A stretch of DNA of 64,000 bases from Populus alba (lineage: Eukaryota > Streptophyta > Magnoliopsida > Malpighiales > Salicaceae): contig NC_133287.1 of NCBI RefSeq assembly GCF_005239225.2, forward strand, positions 13,249,493 to 13,313,492. The letters are read 5' to 3'. The notes beneath the pieces are model-generated. The model had not been told where the DNA came from. It worked only from the letters and a program-made list of their open reading frames with translations, and searched no databases. Below are positions 42,090-54,018 of this stretch, piece by piece. The position numbers and the translations under genes are program-made. The number at the start of each line of letters is the position of its first letter. The stretch's first letter is position 1.

Positions 42090-43066
42090 AAAAACTTGAC
42101 ACTACCAAAAGTTTGATGTCTTCTCCCAAGTGTAGGAGTGTCAAAGTAATAAATAACCCAGCAAGATTGGGATCGAACCACATTGGAGGTTTAACTACAT
42201 AAATTATAAATAACAACACAACAACAACAACAACAATAACAATATCAATACAAATACTAATACTAATACTAATACTCTACTAAGTAGTAGTAGTAGTAGT
42301 AGTAGTAATGATATTAATAATAGTAATAGTAATAATAAAGAGGACTTTGAGATGTAAGATTAATGTGAGGATTAAACAATAATAAAACAAAATATCAATG
42401 TTAGAGGATCATTAATGGTACTTTCAATCAAGTATATTATAAACTCTTATTCACTCAACTAAAAAACCACACACAAAGGAATTAGATTACAAATTGTTAA
42501 CATGATTACATTAAATTATCTTATTCGAGTAATGTCAATACTTGTAATATTACCCAGGTATTCATGGTGATAATTTATATTAACAACAAATCAAGTTCTT
42601 TTTTCATAGCACAAGTGTAGGTTACAAACTTCCTAAATTCCCTTAAATGCAAGTATGAATTTTCTAGGTCTAAGCCATGAAAAGAAGGTAAAAGTTGAAT
42701 AATGTTGGCTTTAAAATTAAAATGGGATTGCATCAAGAGAGAAAACTATGCATGGGGTGCATTTGTTATTGTGGGATTCATGTGGTCTCTAAGTGTTCTC
42801 ATACGGTTATTTCATTATTCTCATTATGAAGCGATTGATTATCTTCTTCGACCACCTATTTTCTGAAAATGATGAGGATACCCTACAAAGTCGACCACTT
42901 AATGTACGTGACAAACTCTCATGCACGTGCAAGAAGAGAATAAAAGGGAAGAAAAGAAAGAGAAAGAAAAGAAACAAACACTCAAAACAAAGGAAACAAA
43001 AGTTAGATAAAATGAAAAGTGAAAAGAGAAAATAAATTAATATTATAATTTATACAAGAATTTAAC

Positions 43067-43084
43067 TCCCCGGCAACGGCGCCA
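43067..43084 (-). other. T1 primer binding site, tRNA-Asp (outer copy)
   Basis: TCCCCGGCAACGGCGCCA, an exact tRNA-Asp 3' end, 6 nt from the LTR edge at 43091. Confidence 0.9.
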
Positions 43085-43090
43085 AAAACT

Positions 43091-44781
43091 TGACACTACC
43101 AAAAAAGTTTTGATGTCTTCTCCCAATGTGCAGGAGTGTCAAAAGTAATAAATAACCCAGCAAGACTGGGGTCGAACCACATGGAGGTTAACTATATAAA
43201 TTATAAATAACAACAATAACACAACAATAATAATTAGTAGTTAGTAGTAGTAGTAATAATAAATGTAGTAGTAATACTAATACTAATACTAATACTAATA
43301 CTATACTAGTAATAACAATAATAATAGTAGTAGTAGTAAGTAGTAGTAAGGATATTAATAATAGTAATAGTAATAATAAAAGAGCTTTGAGATGTAAGAT
43401 CGATGTAAAGATTAAAACAAAAATAATAAATGTCAAGGTTAGAGGATTCACTATATAGTACTTCAAACAATATAGTATAAAACTCTTATTACTCAACTGG
43501 AAACTACATACAAATGAGGTTCCAATTAGATTATAATTGTTAACATGATTAATTAATTATCTTATTTTTAGTAATGCCAATACTTGTAATATTATCAGGT
43601 AATTCATGATGATAATTTATATTAAAAACAAATCAAGTTTCCTTTCCTAGCATAGGTGTAGGTGATCCATACGGTTGGGCTATGAAGTGCCAAGCATTTG
43701 TTTGTACCAAGGGTTGTTCAACACAAATCTAGATTAATCATTTAACAAGCAAGGTATTAAGATGAGCAAAATAATAAATATAAAAACATGTTACTATCAA
43801 GCATTAAGTCCATAAAGTCCATGTTGAGTTTATACTATATTTACTCTTTACACCATTAGTGGAACTTTTCACCTTGACATAATAGATTTAGCTAAATATA
43901 ATGAAAGAAAGAAACATAAATAACAAGATAAGAACACTCTTTCTCAAAATATAGGAAAGGAAATGAAAAGCATAAAACAAGAGATTAATATAACATCAAA
44001 TAAAACTTAAACATAACAAAATACAAAGAAAAAAGAGCAAGAGCATGATCTTAGTCTGAACACCATGATGCCTAAATGCATGGCAAATGCCTCCTTTTAT
44101 AGGCTAAATTTGGAACTATTGATTTGATGAATAACTGTTGAGTGGGTGGCCACATCTTGACTTGGTGAAAATCCTTATCTTCTTGGTCTGAATAAAAGTC
44201 ATTGCTAACATCAGAACTAAACCACCTGTACTCATGAAAGTTCTAGGAAATTCTCTTAGCTTTCCAGGTAAAAAAATTTGAGGTCATTTGGACTCTCTAG
44301 AACTCAAGATATGGGCTGAACACTAAACAGTGTCTAGGCCTGCAGGGACAGATTCGGACTTTTCTGTTGTTGCTATAATTGGACTTGAAACATGCTTTTC
44401 AAATTCTGGCCTCCACATGAAAGTTTGTAGCCTATGTCTTACCAATTCTGTGTAAAACTTTGAGATCATTTAGACATCTAGAACTCGAGAATATGAACCT
44501 AATTACCGAATAGTGTTCCAGTTTGGATTGCACCAATATCTCTCTTTTCTAAGCTTACCCTCTCTTTATCTTTATAATCAGTAGTTGAATTTATCAATCA
44601 ATCATTTGATTTAGTGTGTGATAGGCCTGCATTTAAGATGATATTTACCATATATTAAGGCATTTTATAGTATCGATTTGTTATTATAAAAACATGTTTT
44701 AGTTAAGGAGTTATTGATACTTCAAGTGCAAAATGATGATATAAAACTGGGATAAAAATGCACGTCTTTAAGTACTAATCA
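43091..44781 (-). repeat. T1 5' LTR (family B, 1691 bp)
   Basis: From TGACACTACC to GTACTAATCA on the + strand, i.e. TGATTAGTAC...GTGTCA on the element strand. Contains (TAA/TAG/TAC)n arrays at about 43205-43380. It is the best complete reference for the family B LTR in this window. Confidence 0.85.
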
Positions 44782-45499
44782 ACTCAGCATTGTAAAACAA
44801 TCGACTTACAAGTTATGAAGCAGAAGAAATCTACAACATTAGGGACATATTTTTCATTTCCGAGAACAACTCTTGGTGCTGCAAAGTCTCTTCAAAATTG
44901 TGGCCAAAGGAGGGAAGAGGTTGTTTGAACGGTGTAATCTTGTTTTAGCAAAAGTGGATGATGATTAGATGCATGTGTGCCATTTAATGCTGTTAACTCT
45001 GTGTATATTGAGCATGCCATAGATGTTATAGATAGCCATGGTCTGGTTATAAAGGACCAAACTTGCAGCAGTTATTCGTGGTTATTACTTGGCAAAACGA
45101 TTGATGAAGTGAAGCATTTATATGTTGAGCAGTTATCGAGAGATTTGGAAGAAGACTGGGTTGCGACATAATGGCTGATGGATGGGACATATCAGAAGCG
45201 AAGGACTTTGATTAACTTCTTTAGTATATTGTCCTAAAGAATCATAATTTTTTTGAAACTGTGGATGTATCAGATGTTCTCAAGACTACTGATTGTTGTA
45301 TCAGTTGTTTAAAGAGGTTGTGTTGTATGTTGGGTAGAAGAACATTGCACATATGGTGACTGATAATAACTACAAATTAGTTGTGTGGGCAAGTTATTGA
45401 TGACGATTTCTTTAATATTTTTGATATTTTTGTGCTACTCAACTGCATCAACCTCATACTCCAAGACATTGGTAAATTGCAGTCAGTTTATTGTGTGTT

Positions 45500-47100
45500 A
45501 AGCATGCTTTTGAGTATCACAAAATAACATTTATAATAATTGTTATCTGATAGTACTATAAATGCCCTAATATATGGGTAAATATTCATCCTTAATGCAG
45601 GCCTATCAATATAAATCAAAGGATTGATTGATGAATTCAACTACTGAATTTTGTGAAATAAAGAGAGGGTGAACTTAGAAAAGAGATGTTGGTCAGTCCA
45701 AACTGTAACATGTTTGGTAATTTTGATCATATCTTGAGTTCTAGATGTCCAATATGACCTCAAATATATTTACACAGATTTATGTAAGACAAGGCCTACA
45801 ACTTTCATGTTTTCATCAGATCTAAGAAGGCCTTTTTCAAGTCAAAATTGATAGCACATGAGTAAGTCTGAATCTTGCCTACAGGCCCAAACATATTCAG
45901 TGTTTGCCCATTCTAGAGTCATAGAAGTCAAAATGACCTCTATTTGTTTGCTGAAAGCGGAGTCATTTGCTAAAACTTTCATGTTTTCAGTAGGACCAGT
46001 TCGGATGTAGCATTTTTTTATTATCAGTTCAAGAATATCAAGAATTTTCACAAAGTCAAAAGTTTGGCCACCCGACTCAACAGATTAGTCACAAACAATA
46101 ATTACGTGAAGCTTAGCCTAGTAAAACGGAGCATTTACATGCTATTTGGTTGGCTTGGTTGTTCAGATCAATTCATGCTATTTATTTTCTCTCTTTATAT
46201 TTTTTTGCTATTCTTAAGTGTTTCCTTTTCATTAATAATCTTGTTTATGTGTTTCATTTCTTTCCTTTCCTAGTTAAACTTGTATCTTATTATGTTTCTT
46301 GTTTTGTTATTTTATGTTTCTCTTCTTTCAGTATGTTTAGCTAGTTAATTAGTCAAGGTGAAAGGTTTACACTAAAGTGGTTGCTAAGAATAGTATCGTA
46401 TAAAACTCAACATGGACCTTATCGTTTAAATATTAACATGTCTTATCTTTTTATCTTGTACTAATTCTTAAATATCTTTGCTTGTTAAATGGTTATCTAG
46501 ATTTGTGTTGTATAACACCTGGTACCAATAAATGTTTGCACTCTCATAGCCAACCGTATGGTATACCTACACCTAGGCTATGAAAAGAACTTTATTGTTG
46601 TTAACATCAGTTACATCATGAATTCCTGATAATATTTAAAGTTTGGTGTTATGTAAATAAGATAATTAATATGATCATCTTAATAATTGAATGAGCTATT
46701 ATGATAAATCATTCGATTGGAACCTCCTTTATGTGTGGGTTTTCAAATTAAGTAATGAAGAGTTATTTACGATTACTTTTGAAATACCATTGGTGATCCT
46801 CTACCTTGACATTGTTTTTATCATTGTTTTAATCTTACATTATCTTCTATCTCAAAGTTCTCATTAATTTTTTCCTCTTCTTCTTTTAATTATTTATGTT
46901 ATTATTATTATTATTATTTTATTATTATACTAACTACTACTACTTACTACTACTAATTATTGTTTATTATTGTTTTTGTTGTTGTTCTATTGTTAGTTTA
47001 ATTTATACAATTAACCTCTCTGTGGTCGACCCTGTCTTGCCGGTATTTATTACTTTGGCATTCCTGCACTGGAGAGACATCCAATCTTTTGCTTGTGTCA
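45500..47100 (+). repeat. Family B LTR (+) inside the hAT relic
   Basis: Direct orientation. The start is eroded (near 45500-45560) and the end is GCTTGTGTCA at 47100. Shares the CTTGAGTTCTAGATGTCCAA, GTGTGGGTTTTC and microsatellite (TTA/CTA) parts with 43091-44781 reversed. No primer site follows, so it is a solo or truncated LTR. Confidence 0.78.
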
Positions 47101-47141
47101 TTATCCATTGTAATCTGATGAGAAGTTCACTAGAGGAAAAG

Positions 47142-47863
47142 TGATGCGGACTAGCCCAGAAACACCAGCAGGCGGGAGGTACCCATTCATAGTCCAAAAT
47201 AGACCAATGACTGCAGTCCAGACAAAGCATTGAAAGACACATGTATGCATGGGTTTTGAAGGTTTCACCAAGTCAGAAATTGGGTAAGTCCATTGGAGTA
47301 TCAGAGGAGATCCTTAGCTACATCTATTCCATGGGAAGAGGCGGTCCATACAACATTATTTGGGCCATGAGATAAGGGCTTTAATTTTTTTTGTTAGTAC
47401 AACCCAAGGCCTTTTTTGGGCTTAATTTCAACAAAAAACAGATTTGTCATTAAGCTAGAGCCAAGGGCTGTTTGGATTAAGTTATGGGGCTTTTCATTCT
47501 TAGGGTTTTGGGTCAGTTTTTGAGTGGACCTCATATAAGTCCCATAAAGGGTCTTAGGTTTAACTTTTCAAGAACTATTTAAACCATGGAGGCAAAATTT
47601 CTGCAGCTTTGAGATTATTATTCTGAAATTTTCAGTTTTAACGTGTGAGATGATTCTTGCATCATTTCAGTGTCTGAACGAACTGATCTGGACTTAGCGA
47701 AGATTACTGCTTCTTTGGCTCATCGTCTACTTTCATTCCAATTGTGTTGTGCCTTGGGGCAGGTTTCCATTGTGTCGCACTATATGAGACCTATTCGGCT
47801 TTCCAGATCAGATCTCAATCTTGATTTGGTTGCGTGACCACGTGATCCACGAAGTTTCGCATA
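47142..47863 (+). repeat. Family A LTR (+), error-rich
   Basis: TGATGCGGACTAGCCC to TTTCGCATA. Many single-base deletions relative to all other copies. Flanked by AAAAG and a poly(A) run. Short form. Confidence 0.82.
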
Positions 47864-48005
47864 AAAAAAAAAAAAACATATTGGTCTAGCTTTTATCGTT
47901 TTGCTACAATTTCATATGCCATTGCAAGCATTTTGCGTCATAAAGATGAGTTGAGGCTATGGTTGACATCCAGGGAATAGTCTCATCTGCTTTGCTAAAG
48001 ATAGC

Positions 48006-49601
48006 TAACACGACCAAAAGATTAATGTCTCTCCCAGTTAAAAGTGTTGAAGTAATAAATAACGCGGAAGACCGGGGTCGACCACAGGGAGGTTAACTAT
48101 ATTAAATTATAAAATAACAATAAACAACAATAACACAAACAATAACAATATTAGTCAGGGGTAATAACAACAACAATAAAGTAGTTAGTAGTAGTAATAG
48201 TAGTAGAACGTAGATAGTAGTAATTATTTAATAATGTAGTAATAGTAATAACTAAAGACTTTGAGATGTAAAAAATTAATGTGATTGATTAAACAATAAT
48301 TAAAAACAATTCAAGGTTTAGAGAATTCACAATGGTACTTTAACAAGTTTTGAGTATAAACTCTTATTATCAACTAAAACCACCACACAAAGGAGGTTCT
48401 AATCAGTAATAAATTAATAACATGGTTACGATTAATTATCTTATCTCAAGTAATGCCATACTTGTAAATATTATCAGTATTCATGGTAATAGCTTATGTT
48501 AACAACAAATCAAGATATCCTTTCAAGCACAGTAGTAGGTTACACCATACGGATATAGCTATTGGAAATGCCAGCATTGACACAAGGGTTGTTTCAACAC
48601 AGAATCTAGATAATCATCTTAACAAGCAAGTAAGATGAGCAAGAGTAAAAAATCATAAAAACACTGTTATATCAAGCATTAAAGTCCATGTGAGTTTAAT
48701 ACTAACTTATTCTTACCGATTAGTGTAACATTTACCCTTGAATTAATTATATTTAGCTCTAAACACTAATGAAGAAAGAAACATAAAAACAAAATAGATA
48801 AGAACATTAATTATATAGTAATAGGAAATGAAATGAAAAATAAACAAGAGATTTAAATATAACATAGAATAAAACTTAAACATTACAAATACAACAGAAG
48901 GAGCAAGAGCATGATCTGATTATGAACACCAAGATTATCTAAATGCATGGCAAATGCCTCCTTTTATTAGGCCAAAATTTGGAATTATTGATTTGAGAAT
49001 AATTGTTAAGTGGGTGCTACATCTTGACTTGGTACCAATCCTTATCTTCTTGGTTTGAACAAAACATCATTGCTACATCAGGAATTAGAACCCTTTGTAC
49101 ACCATGAAAGTCAAGAAATTATCTCAGCCTCTAGGAAAACAAATTGAGGTTATTTGGACTTATTAGAAATTAAGATATGAGCTCAAGAAGAACAATTGTC
49201 TAGGCCTAATAGGAAGATTAGACTTCTTCTGGTGTGCTATAATTTTGACTGAAACGGCCTTTTAATCTTTGGATCACATGAAGTTGTCCAAAAATTAGAG
49301 GTAATTTGGACATCTATAAACCGAATATGATCATTACGACAGTGTTCCAGTTTGGACTAACCAACACTTTTCTAAGCTCACCTCTCGTTACTTCACAATT
49401 TCAGTAGTTGATTCATCAATGCAATCCCTTTTGATTTATGATGATAGGCCTGATTTAAGATGACATTTACCATATATTAAGGTATCTATATTAGTATCAG
49501 ACTTGTATTATAAACATGCTTTAGTGTAAGGAGTTATTATCTTTGAAGTACAAATGATGATTAAAACCTTGATAAAATGCAGCTTTCTGAAGTACTAATC
49601 A
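48006..49601 (-). repeat. 3' LTR of a third T1-type copy (gamma)
   Basis: Left edge TAACACGACC, right edge GTACTAATCA. About 100 bp shorter than the reference through scattered deletions. It directly abuts the hAT relic on the left and a purine tract on the right. Confidence 0.8.
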
Positions 49602-49612
49602 CACCCCCAACA
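49602..49612 (-). other. Polypurine tract of the gamma copy
   Basis: CACCCCCAACA on +, i.e. TGTTGGGGGTG before TGATTAGTAC on the element strand. It shows where the family B LTR begins. Confidence 0.7.
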
Positions 49613-49679
49613 GCTATATTATTAGTCCTTGTATAAGTGCAAAACGTTTAAAATAAAAAAACAATTTGTAAGTTCACAA

Positions 49680-50180
49680 AGGGTCTTTTAGTCAGGATTC
49701 CCAAGACTAAATCAAGCATGTTATTCTTTATAGAAATGTGGCATAAATCATGAATTGCACGATGCACATCCTCCATTAGGATGCGTCTCAAGGGTCAACA
49801 AAAGGATTATCTAAAGACCCTTTAGTAGGCATCGCTTAATGAATTGTTTTTTATTTTTACGGGTTTACAGATACCATTCCGTAAAAGAATAACTTGTCGC
49901 TTACAAGTTCCATTTGGGCCACATCTGTGAACAGACTTTCAGTCGTTATTACACGATGTTTCTTTCGCAAAAGTGTGTTTACCTATTCCAAGCTGTCGTG
50001 AAATGAAAGAATTGGACTCACCTGTAATCGACCTTGCTTCAATTAGCAAGCGATAGCTTCCAGAATTCCATGATATTAACAACCTCAATTTGCACGATTA
50101 GCACGTAAATTTTTGTTAACGTATTTGGAGGCAAAGTAGGAAAATACCTTTCAATTCTTTCAAGATGGTGTCCAATTTTC
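49680..50180 (-). pseudogene. ORF-X, gamma copy (heavily broken)
   Basis: Homologous to 29160-29668 but full of indels; the ATG region (GTGTCC on +) lies near 50170. About the last 20 codons, the LOG gene and the region up to the purine tract are missing, replaced by 70 bp of unmatched sequence (49613-49680). It sits directly after integrase sequence, as in beta. Confidence 0.75.
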
Positions 50181-50199
50181 AAATGGAATTGGGGGGAAA

Positions 50200-50640
50200 A
50201 AGGGGATTTTCCAAAAGAAGGAGAAATGGAGCAAAATTGTAAAAATTATATACAAAATATTCAATTATTATGGGAAACTAAAGAACCGACTTAAGTTCAC
50301 GAGTACCTTATCCGCTATCTTGACCGATTGAAGAGAAAAGACTAGCAGAAAACAAAAGTTACACCAAAAACCAAAACACAAACAATGTGAGAACAGAATC
50401 AATCTTTATATTACAGATCGCTCAATTTAATAGAATTCAATTTTCAACCGAAAATTCAAAAACTTTCAAACGATGCGCATTTTATCTTGAAACATTGGCA
50501 ATTCTTTAGATTCTCGATATGTACAGGCTCCATTGGAAACCAATGTTTCACAATAAAGGACCGCTCCAATCTTGACTTAGTTGTCGTAGGATAATGAAAT
50601 GAGTCAAGAATTATAAGCAATATCTTTGTTGACCAAAGAG
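50200..50640 (-). pseudogene. Integrase C-terminal region of the gamma copy
   Basis: Matches 29700-30075, including sequence for the FKVNG-RLK end of T1 integrase and the spacer to ORF-X. Small indels throughout. Confidence 0.75.
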
Positions 50641-50933
50641 AATATATAATATCTCTAATAGTATATGATTACTTGAGATTTAATGCGTGACGCCTTTTAA
50701 AATCCAGGTTTTGTGGCTTGAACACTTGAAGTCATGCTGACTCCATTGATCGGTGGTGCATTCTTCATTCACATTTATATGGTCTCCATTAATGCCTTTG
50801 ATTCTTCTTGAAAACATAACACCTGCCAATATCATCAAGATTCCATCAATCTCAGTTTCACTAGAAGTGTTTGAGATGGATTCATAAACTATCTTAGTTC
50901 CACTGGGAAAGGCAACATTCTTAAGTGGAGGAG
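50641..50933 (-). other. Unassigned sequence between T1-type remnants
   Basis: The minus strand is open for about 85 codons (KNVAFPSGTKIVYESISNTS, then RIKGINGDHINVNEECTTDQ) with fewer signs of error than its surroundings. I do not recognise the protein. It joins family B LTR sequence at TGGAGGAGTGTCG (50927), so it is an insert or captured fragment. Confidence 0.35.
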
Positions 50934-52545
50934 TGTCGAAGTAATAGCAATTATCCACAGACGAAGTCAAACTACTAGGGAGCGTTAACTTTATAGCTAA
51001 ATTACGAGAATAACAAGCGAACGAATAAACCAATAATATACAAGAACAACAACAGTAATAATCATAATGTCATGTATTCAGTAATCAATAAAGAGGACTT
51101 TTGAGACTGTAAAGCATTATGCTCGAGGATTAAACAATGATACAAAACAGAACGTCTAAGATTCTGAGAGGATTATTTACTACTATGACACTTCAAACAA
51201 GCTTATAGTAGAACTCTTCATTACTCATATTGGAAAACCACACACAAAGAGGTCAATCAGATTATAAAATTGTTATATGCATTACACATTAATTATCTCT
51301 ATTCGGAGTAATGCAATACTTGTAAATATTCAGGTATTCTGATGATAGCTTTATGTTAAACAACAAATCAAGTTCCTTTCATAGCACAAGTATAGTTTTA
51401 TACCATACGGTTACGGCTATGAAAGTGCCAAGATTTGACACCAAGGGTTGTTCAAACACAAATCTAGATTAATCATTTTAAACAAGCAAGGTATTAAGAT
51501 GTGAGCAAGATAATAACAATATAAACGACATGTTACTATCAAGCATTAAAGTCCATGTTGAGTTTATAGACTATACGTATTCTTACCACCATTAGTCTAA
51601 CCTTTTCACTTGACCATAATAGATTTGCTAAACATAATGAATAGAGAATACAAAACTATAAATAAACAATGAATAGGCAAATGATTATCATAAGTAAAAG
51701 AAAGAAATGAAAAGCTGTATAAATCAAGAGATTAACTTAAGACATAAAATCAACTTAACACATTACCAAAAATACAACAGAAAGAGGCAATGATCTGATC
51801 TTATCTGAACACCAAGATATTATGCATCGTGCTAAAGCCTCCTTTTTATAGGCAAAATCTGGAACTTATTGATTTGATAGACAATAATTTTGTTGAGGTG
51901 GGTGGCAATCCTTTTACTTGGTAACTCGATCCTTACTCTTCTGATTGAACAAACATCATGGGCTAACGTCAGAATTGGAACTCCTTTTACTCAGTGAAAG
52001 TTCTACGGGAAATTGTCTGCCGGTCTTTCCTGGGAAAAATTTCTGAGGTGCATTAGGACTTCAGAACTCGCAGATATGGGCTGCTAACATTCTGCCCAAA
52101 TTCCAGACTCTCCGTTGTTGCTTATTTGGACTTGAGAATCCGGCCCCATCTTTTAAATCATGGACTCTATATCAAGTTTGTTAGCTCAATGTCCCTTATC
52201 TTTTCCTATCCATATAAAGTAAATCCTAATACGAGAGTCTACGCTACGAGATTACGTCCCAAATATTGAGACACGTTTCCAGTTTGACTGAACCCAGCCT
52301 CACTTTCTCTACAGTTTCACCGGCTCTCTTTTCTTTACAATATCGGTAATTGAATCATCAATCAAGACCTTTGACTTTATCTGATAGGCTTGCATTTTAA
52401 GATGAAAATTTTACCATATATTAAGGATCTTATAATATCAGACACTGTTGGTATGTTTAAACATCTTTGGTTTAAGGAGTTTTGATACTTCAAGTGCAAA
52501 AGTATGCATATAAACACCTTGATAAAAATCACATTCTTTAAAGTA
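50934..52545 (-). repeat. Family B LTR (-), error-rich, left edge lost
   Basis: Follows the family B LTR from GGAGTGTCGAAG to the AAAGTAC region near 52545. Very many single-base indels relative to 43091-44781. Confidence 0.78.
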
Positions 52546-52599
52546 CCTCAATCAATACCTCCTAGCACTTAGAATAAGACATTCACTAAGCTGTTGGTC

Positions 52600-54018
52600 T
52601 GTTGTTAAATTTAGTTATTTTAATTATTTTCTTTCAGTCGTTGGGAGCTTAAAAAAAAAAACATTCAAAACTTTGTTTTTGAGCTAGGGTCCAAAGACTT
52701 GTTTGGATCAGGTTATAGGCTTCTTTAATTTACGGGTTTTATCCGCGTCTGTTTTGTATGGGGTCAGTTTCAGCCTCACATGGGTAAAATCGTATTAGGC
52801 GTTACTTTTAGAACTATTTAAACGATGTAACAAAATTTCGACAGCATTGATGATTATTTACTTATGAATTTTCACATCTTTAATTTGTGTGTGAGAGTGC
52901 ACTTGTTTGCATTCTATCAGTTCTGACGAGCTGGAATCTGACGTTTATCCGGAAAATTAACTATGATGGGACCAAGCTAGACAACCACAGCAAGGATCCA
53001 TTAACATGTTTTCAAAATGGACCGATATGACCTCGTCCAAGAACAAAGACATTGAAAGACGCAGTTGAATTGCATTGGTTTTGAGAGGTTTCCACCAAGG
53101 TCAGATTGGAAGGATTCCATTTGGACCTGATTCCAAGAGGAGATCTTTAGTACTCTTATTCCTGTGCAAGAGGCGTCCAATACAGACCTTATTGTAGATG
53201 CGGCCATGACGATAATGGCTTTATTTGTTCCTATTTTGTTAGCTTACAGCCCAAGGCTACTGATTGGCTTTCAATTTGATAACATACTTGTTGGTTGTGT
53301 GAAGTTAGGATCACCTCCATCCAGGCTTGTTTGGATTAAGTTATGGGCACCTTTTATTTCCTAGGGTTTGGTGGGCTTCAGTTTTTGATGCTGACCTATA
53401 AGTAAGAGTCCACATAGAGTAATGGTCCGTTAAGGTTAACTTTTCAGAACTGTTTAAGACTCATGTAGGCCAAAATTTCGGACAGCTTTGTATGCTCTAT
53501 TGATTAATCTGAAATTTCAATTTTAACGTTGAGAGTGATTCTTGCTTCACATATTCTGTGGCAAGTTCTCGCCTGAACGCGAACTAAATCTGACTTAGTC
53601 GACAGATTAACTGGCTTCGTGGTCGTCAGTGTGTCTGAAAGGCTCTACGCATTGCCTCAATAGTGTATGATGCCTTATGGGCGCAGGTAGATGCCATTGG
53701 AATGTGGGTCGCACTCATATTCATAGGAGTGCCTAGAGTTTCCGTGCTTTCCGGGCATAGAGACAGGTATCTCAAATCTTTGATTGTGGTGCGTGACCAC
53801 GGATGGAGATCAACGAGGGCTTCGCATCAAACTGGCTCTCGATGCACAATCATTCTACTCATTTCCAATAGTATTGGTGTGCTTCGGGGCAGGTGTGGTC
53901 TATTGTATCGACACTCCATCAGAAGGAACCATATTTTGGATTTCTGGGAATCTCAATCTCGAATCTTGATTGTAGGTGTTGCATGACCATCCTTCGTAGA
54001 TTACGAGGTTCGCGCTCA
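52600..54018 (+). repeat. Family A' LTR (+) split by another family A LTR
   Basis: The outer part (52600-52963) has the A' block (GTTATTTTAATTATTTTC) and R region. It resumes at 53835 and ends GGTTCGCGCTCA at 54018. Sequence quality is poor. Confidence 0.75.
52964..53829 (+). repeat. Nested family A LTR (+)
   Basis: TGATGGGACC to TTCGCATCA with target duplication AACTA (52959-52963) and AACTG (53830-53834), one mismatch. Many inserted bases, e.g. near 53290-53320 and 53600-53800. Confidence 0.8.

Larger units (their letters stand above)
41622..43660 (-). repeat. Tandem duplication of T1 leader, primer site and LTR edge
   Basis: Two units of about 1 kb (41622-42626 and 42627-43640). Each starts AAGTATG-ATTTTCTAGGTCTAAGCC, runs through a purine-rich A/G leader and the tRNA-Asp site, and ends about 530 bp into the LTR. 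At the junction the LTR string AGGTTACA meets the leader string GGTTTACAGAC, suggesting microhomology. Units differ by several percent. Confidence 0.82.
28091..44781 (-). mobile_element. Tat/Athila-like Ty3/gypsy element T1 with extra genes after pol
   Basis: Read on the minus strand: 5' LTR (44781-43091), tRNA-Asp primer site, duplicated leader, gag (split by A3), protease, RT/RNase H (RT start lost to the A' fragment), integrase, ORF-X, LOG-like gene, purine tract. No 3' LTR is present; a gag remnant of another family lies beyond. Gag (FYEGLTPRERQ, NHLNFSWKSDNN, ITLRSGK), integrase ([32 protein letters not shown]) and tRNA-Asp priming fit the Tat/Athila branch. Stops throughout make it defective. 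Confidence 0.82.
44790..48005 (+). pseudogene. hAT transposase relic (DUF659 type), split by LTRs
   Basis: 44790-45480 reads, with stops, the segment around PFNAVNSVYIEHAIDVIDSH, LGKTIDEVKHLYVEQLSRDL, RRTLINF, then VTDNNYK and LLNCINLILQDIGKLQ. These are hallmarks of the DUF659 hAT transposases. 47881-48005 continues with RFATISYAIASILRHKDELR, LWLTSREW, the RFAT segment of the same protein. Between them lie a family B LTR (45500-47100) and a family A LTR (47142-47863). The C-terminal dimerisation region is missing. No terminal inverted repeats were found. Confidence 0.82.

Noticed and set aside
42250..42330. Regular short repeats that might suggest a CRISPR array
   Set aside because: Simple trinucleotide microsatellite without repeat-spacer structure, in a plant genome.
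43188..43496. Leu-rich 102-codon minus-strand frame
   Set aside because: It is a translation of the TAG/TAA trinucleotide repeats in the family B LTR.
46064..46344. Hydrophobic short frames as small membrane proteins
   Set aside because: T-rich LTR sequence of family B; the same sequence in other copies has no conserved frame.
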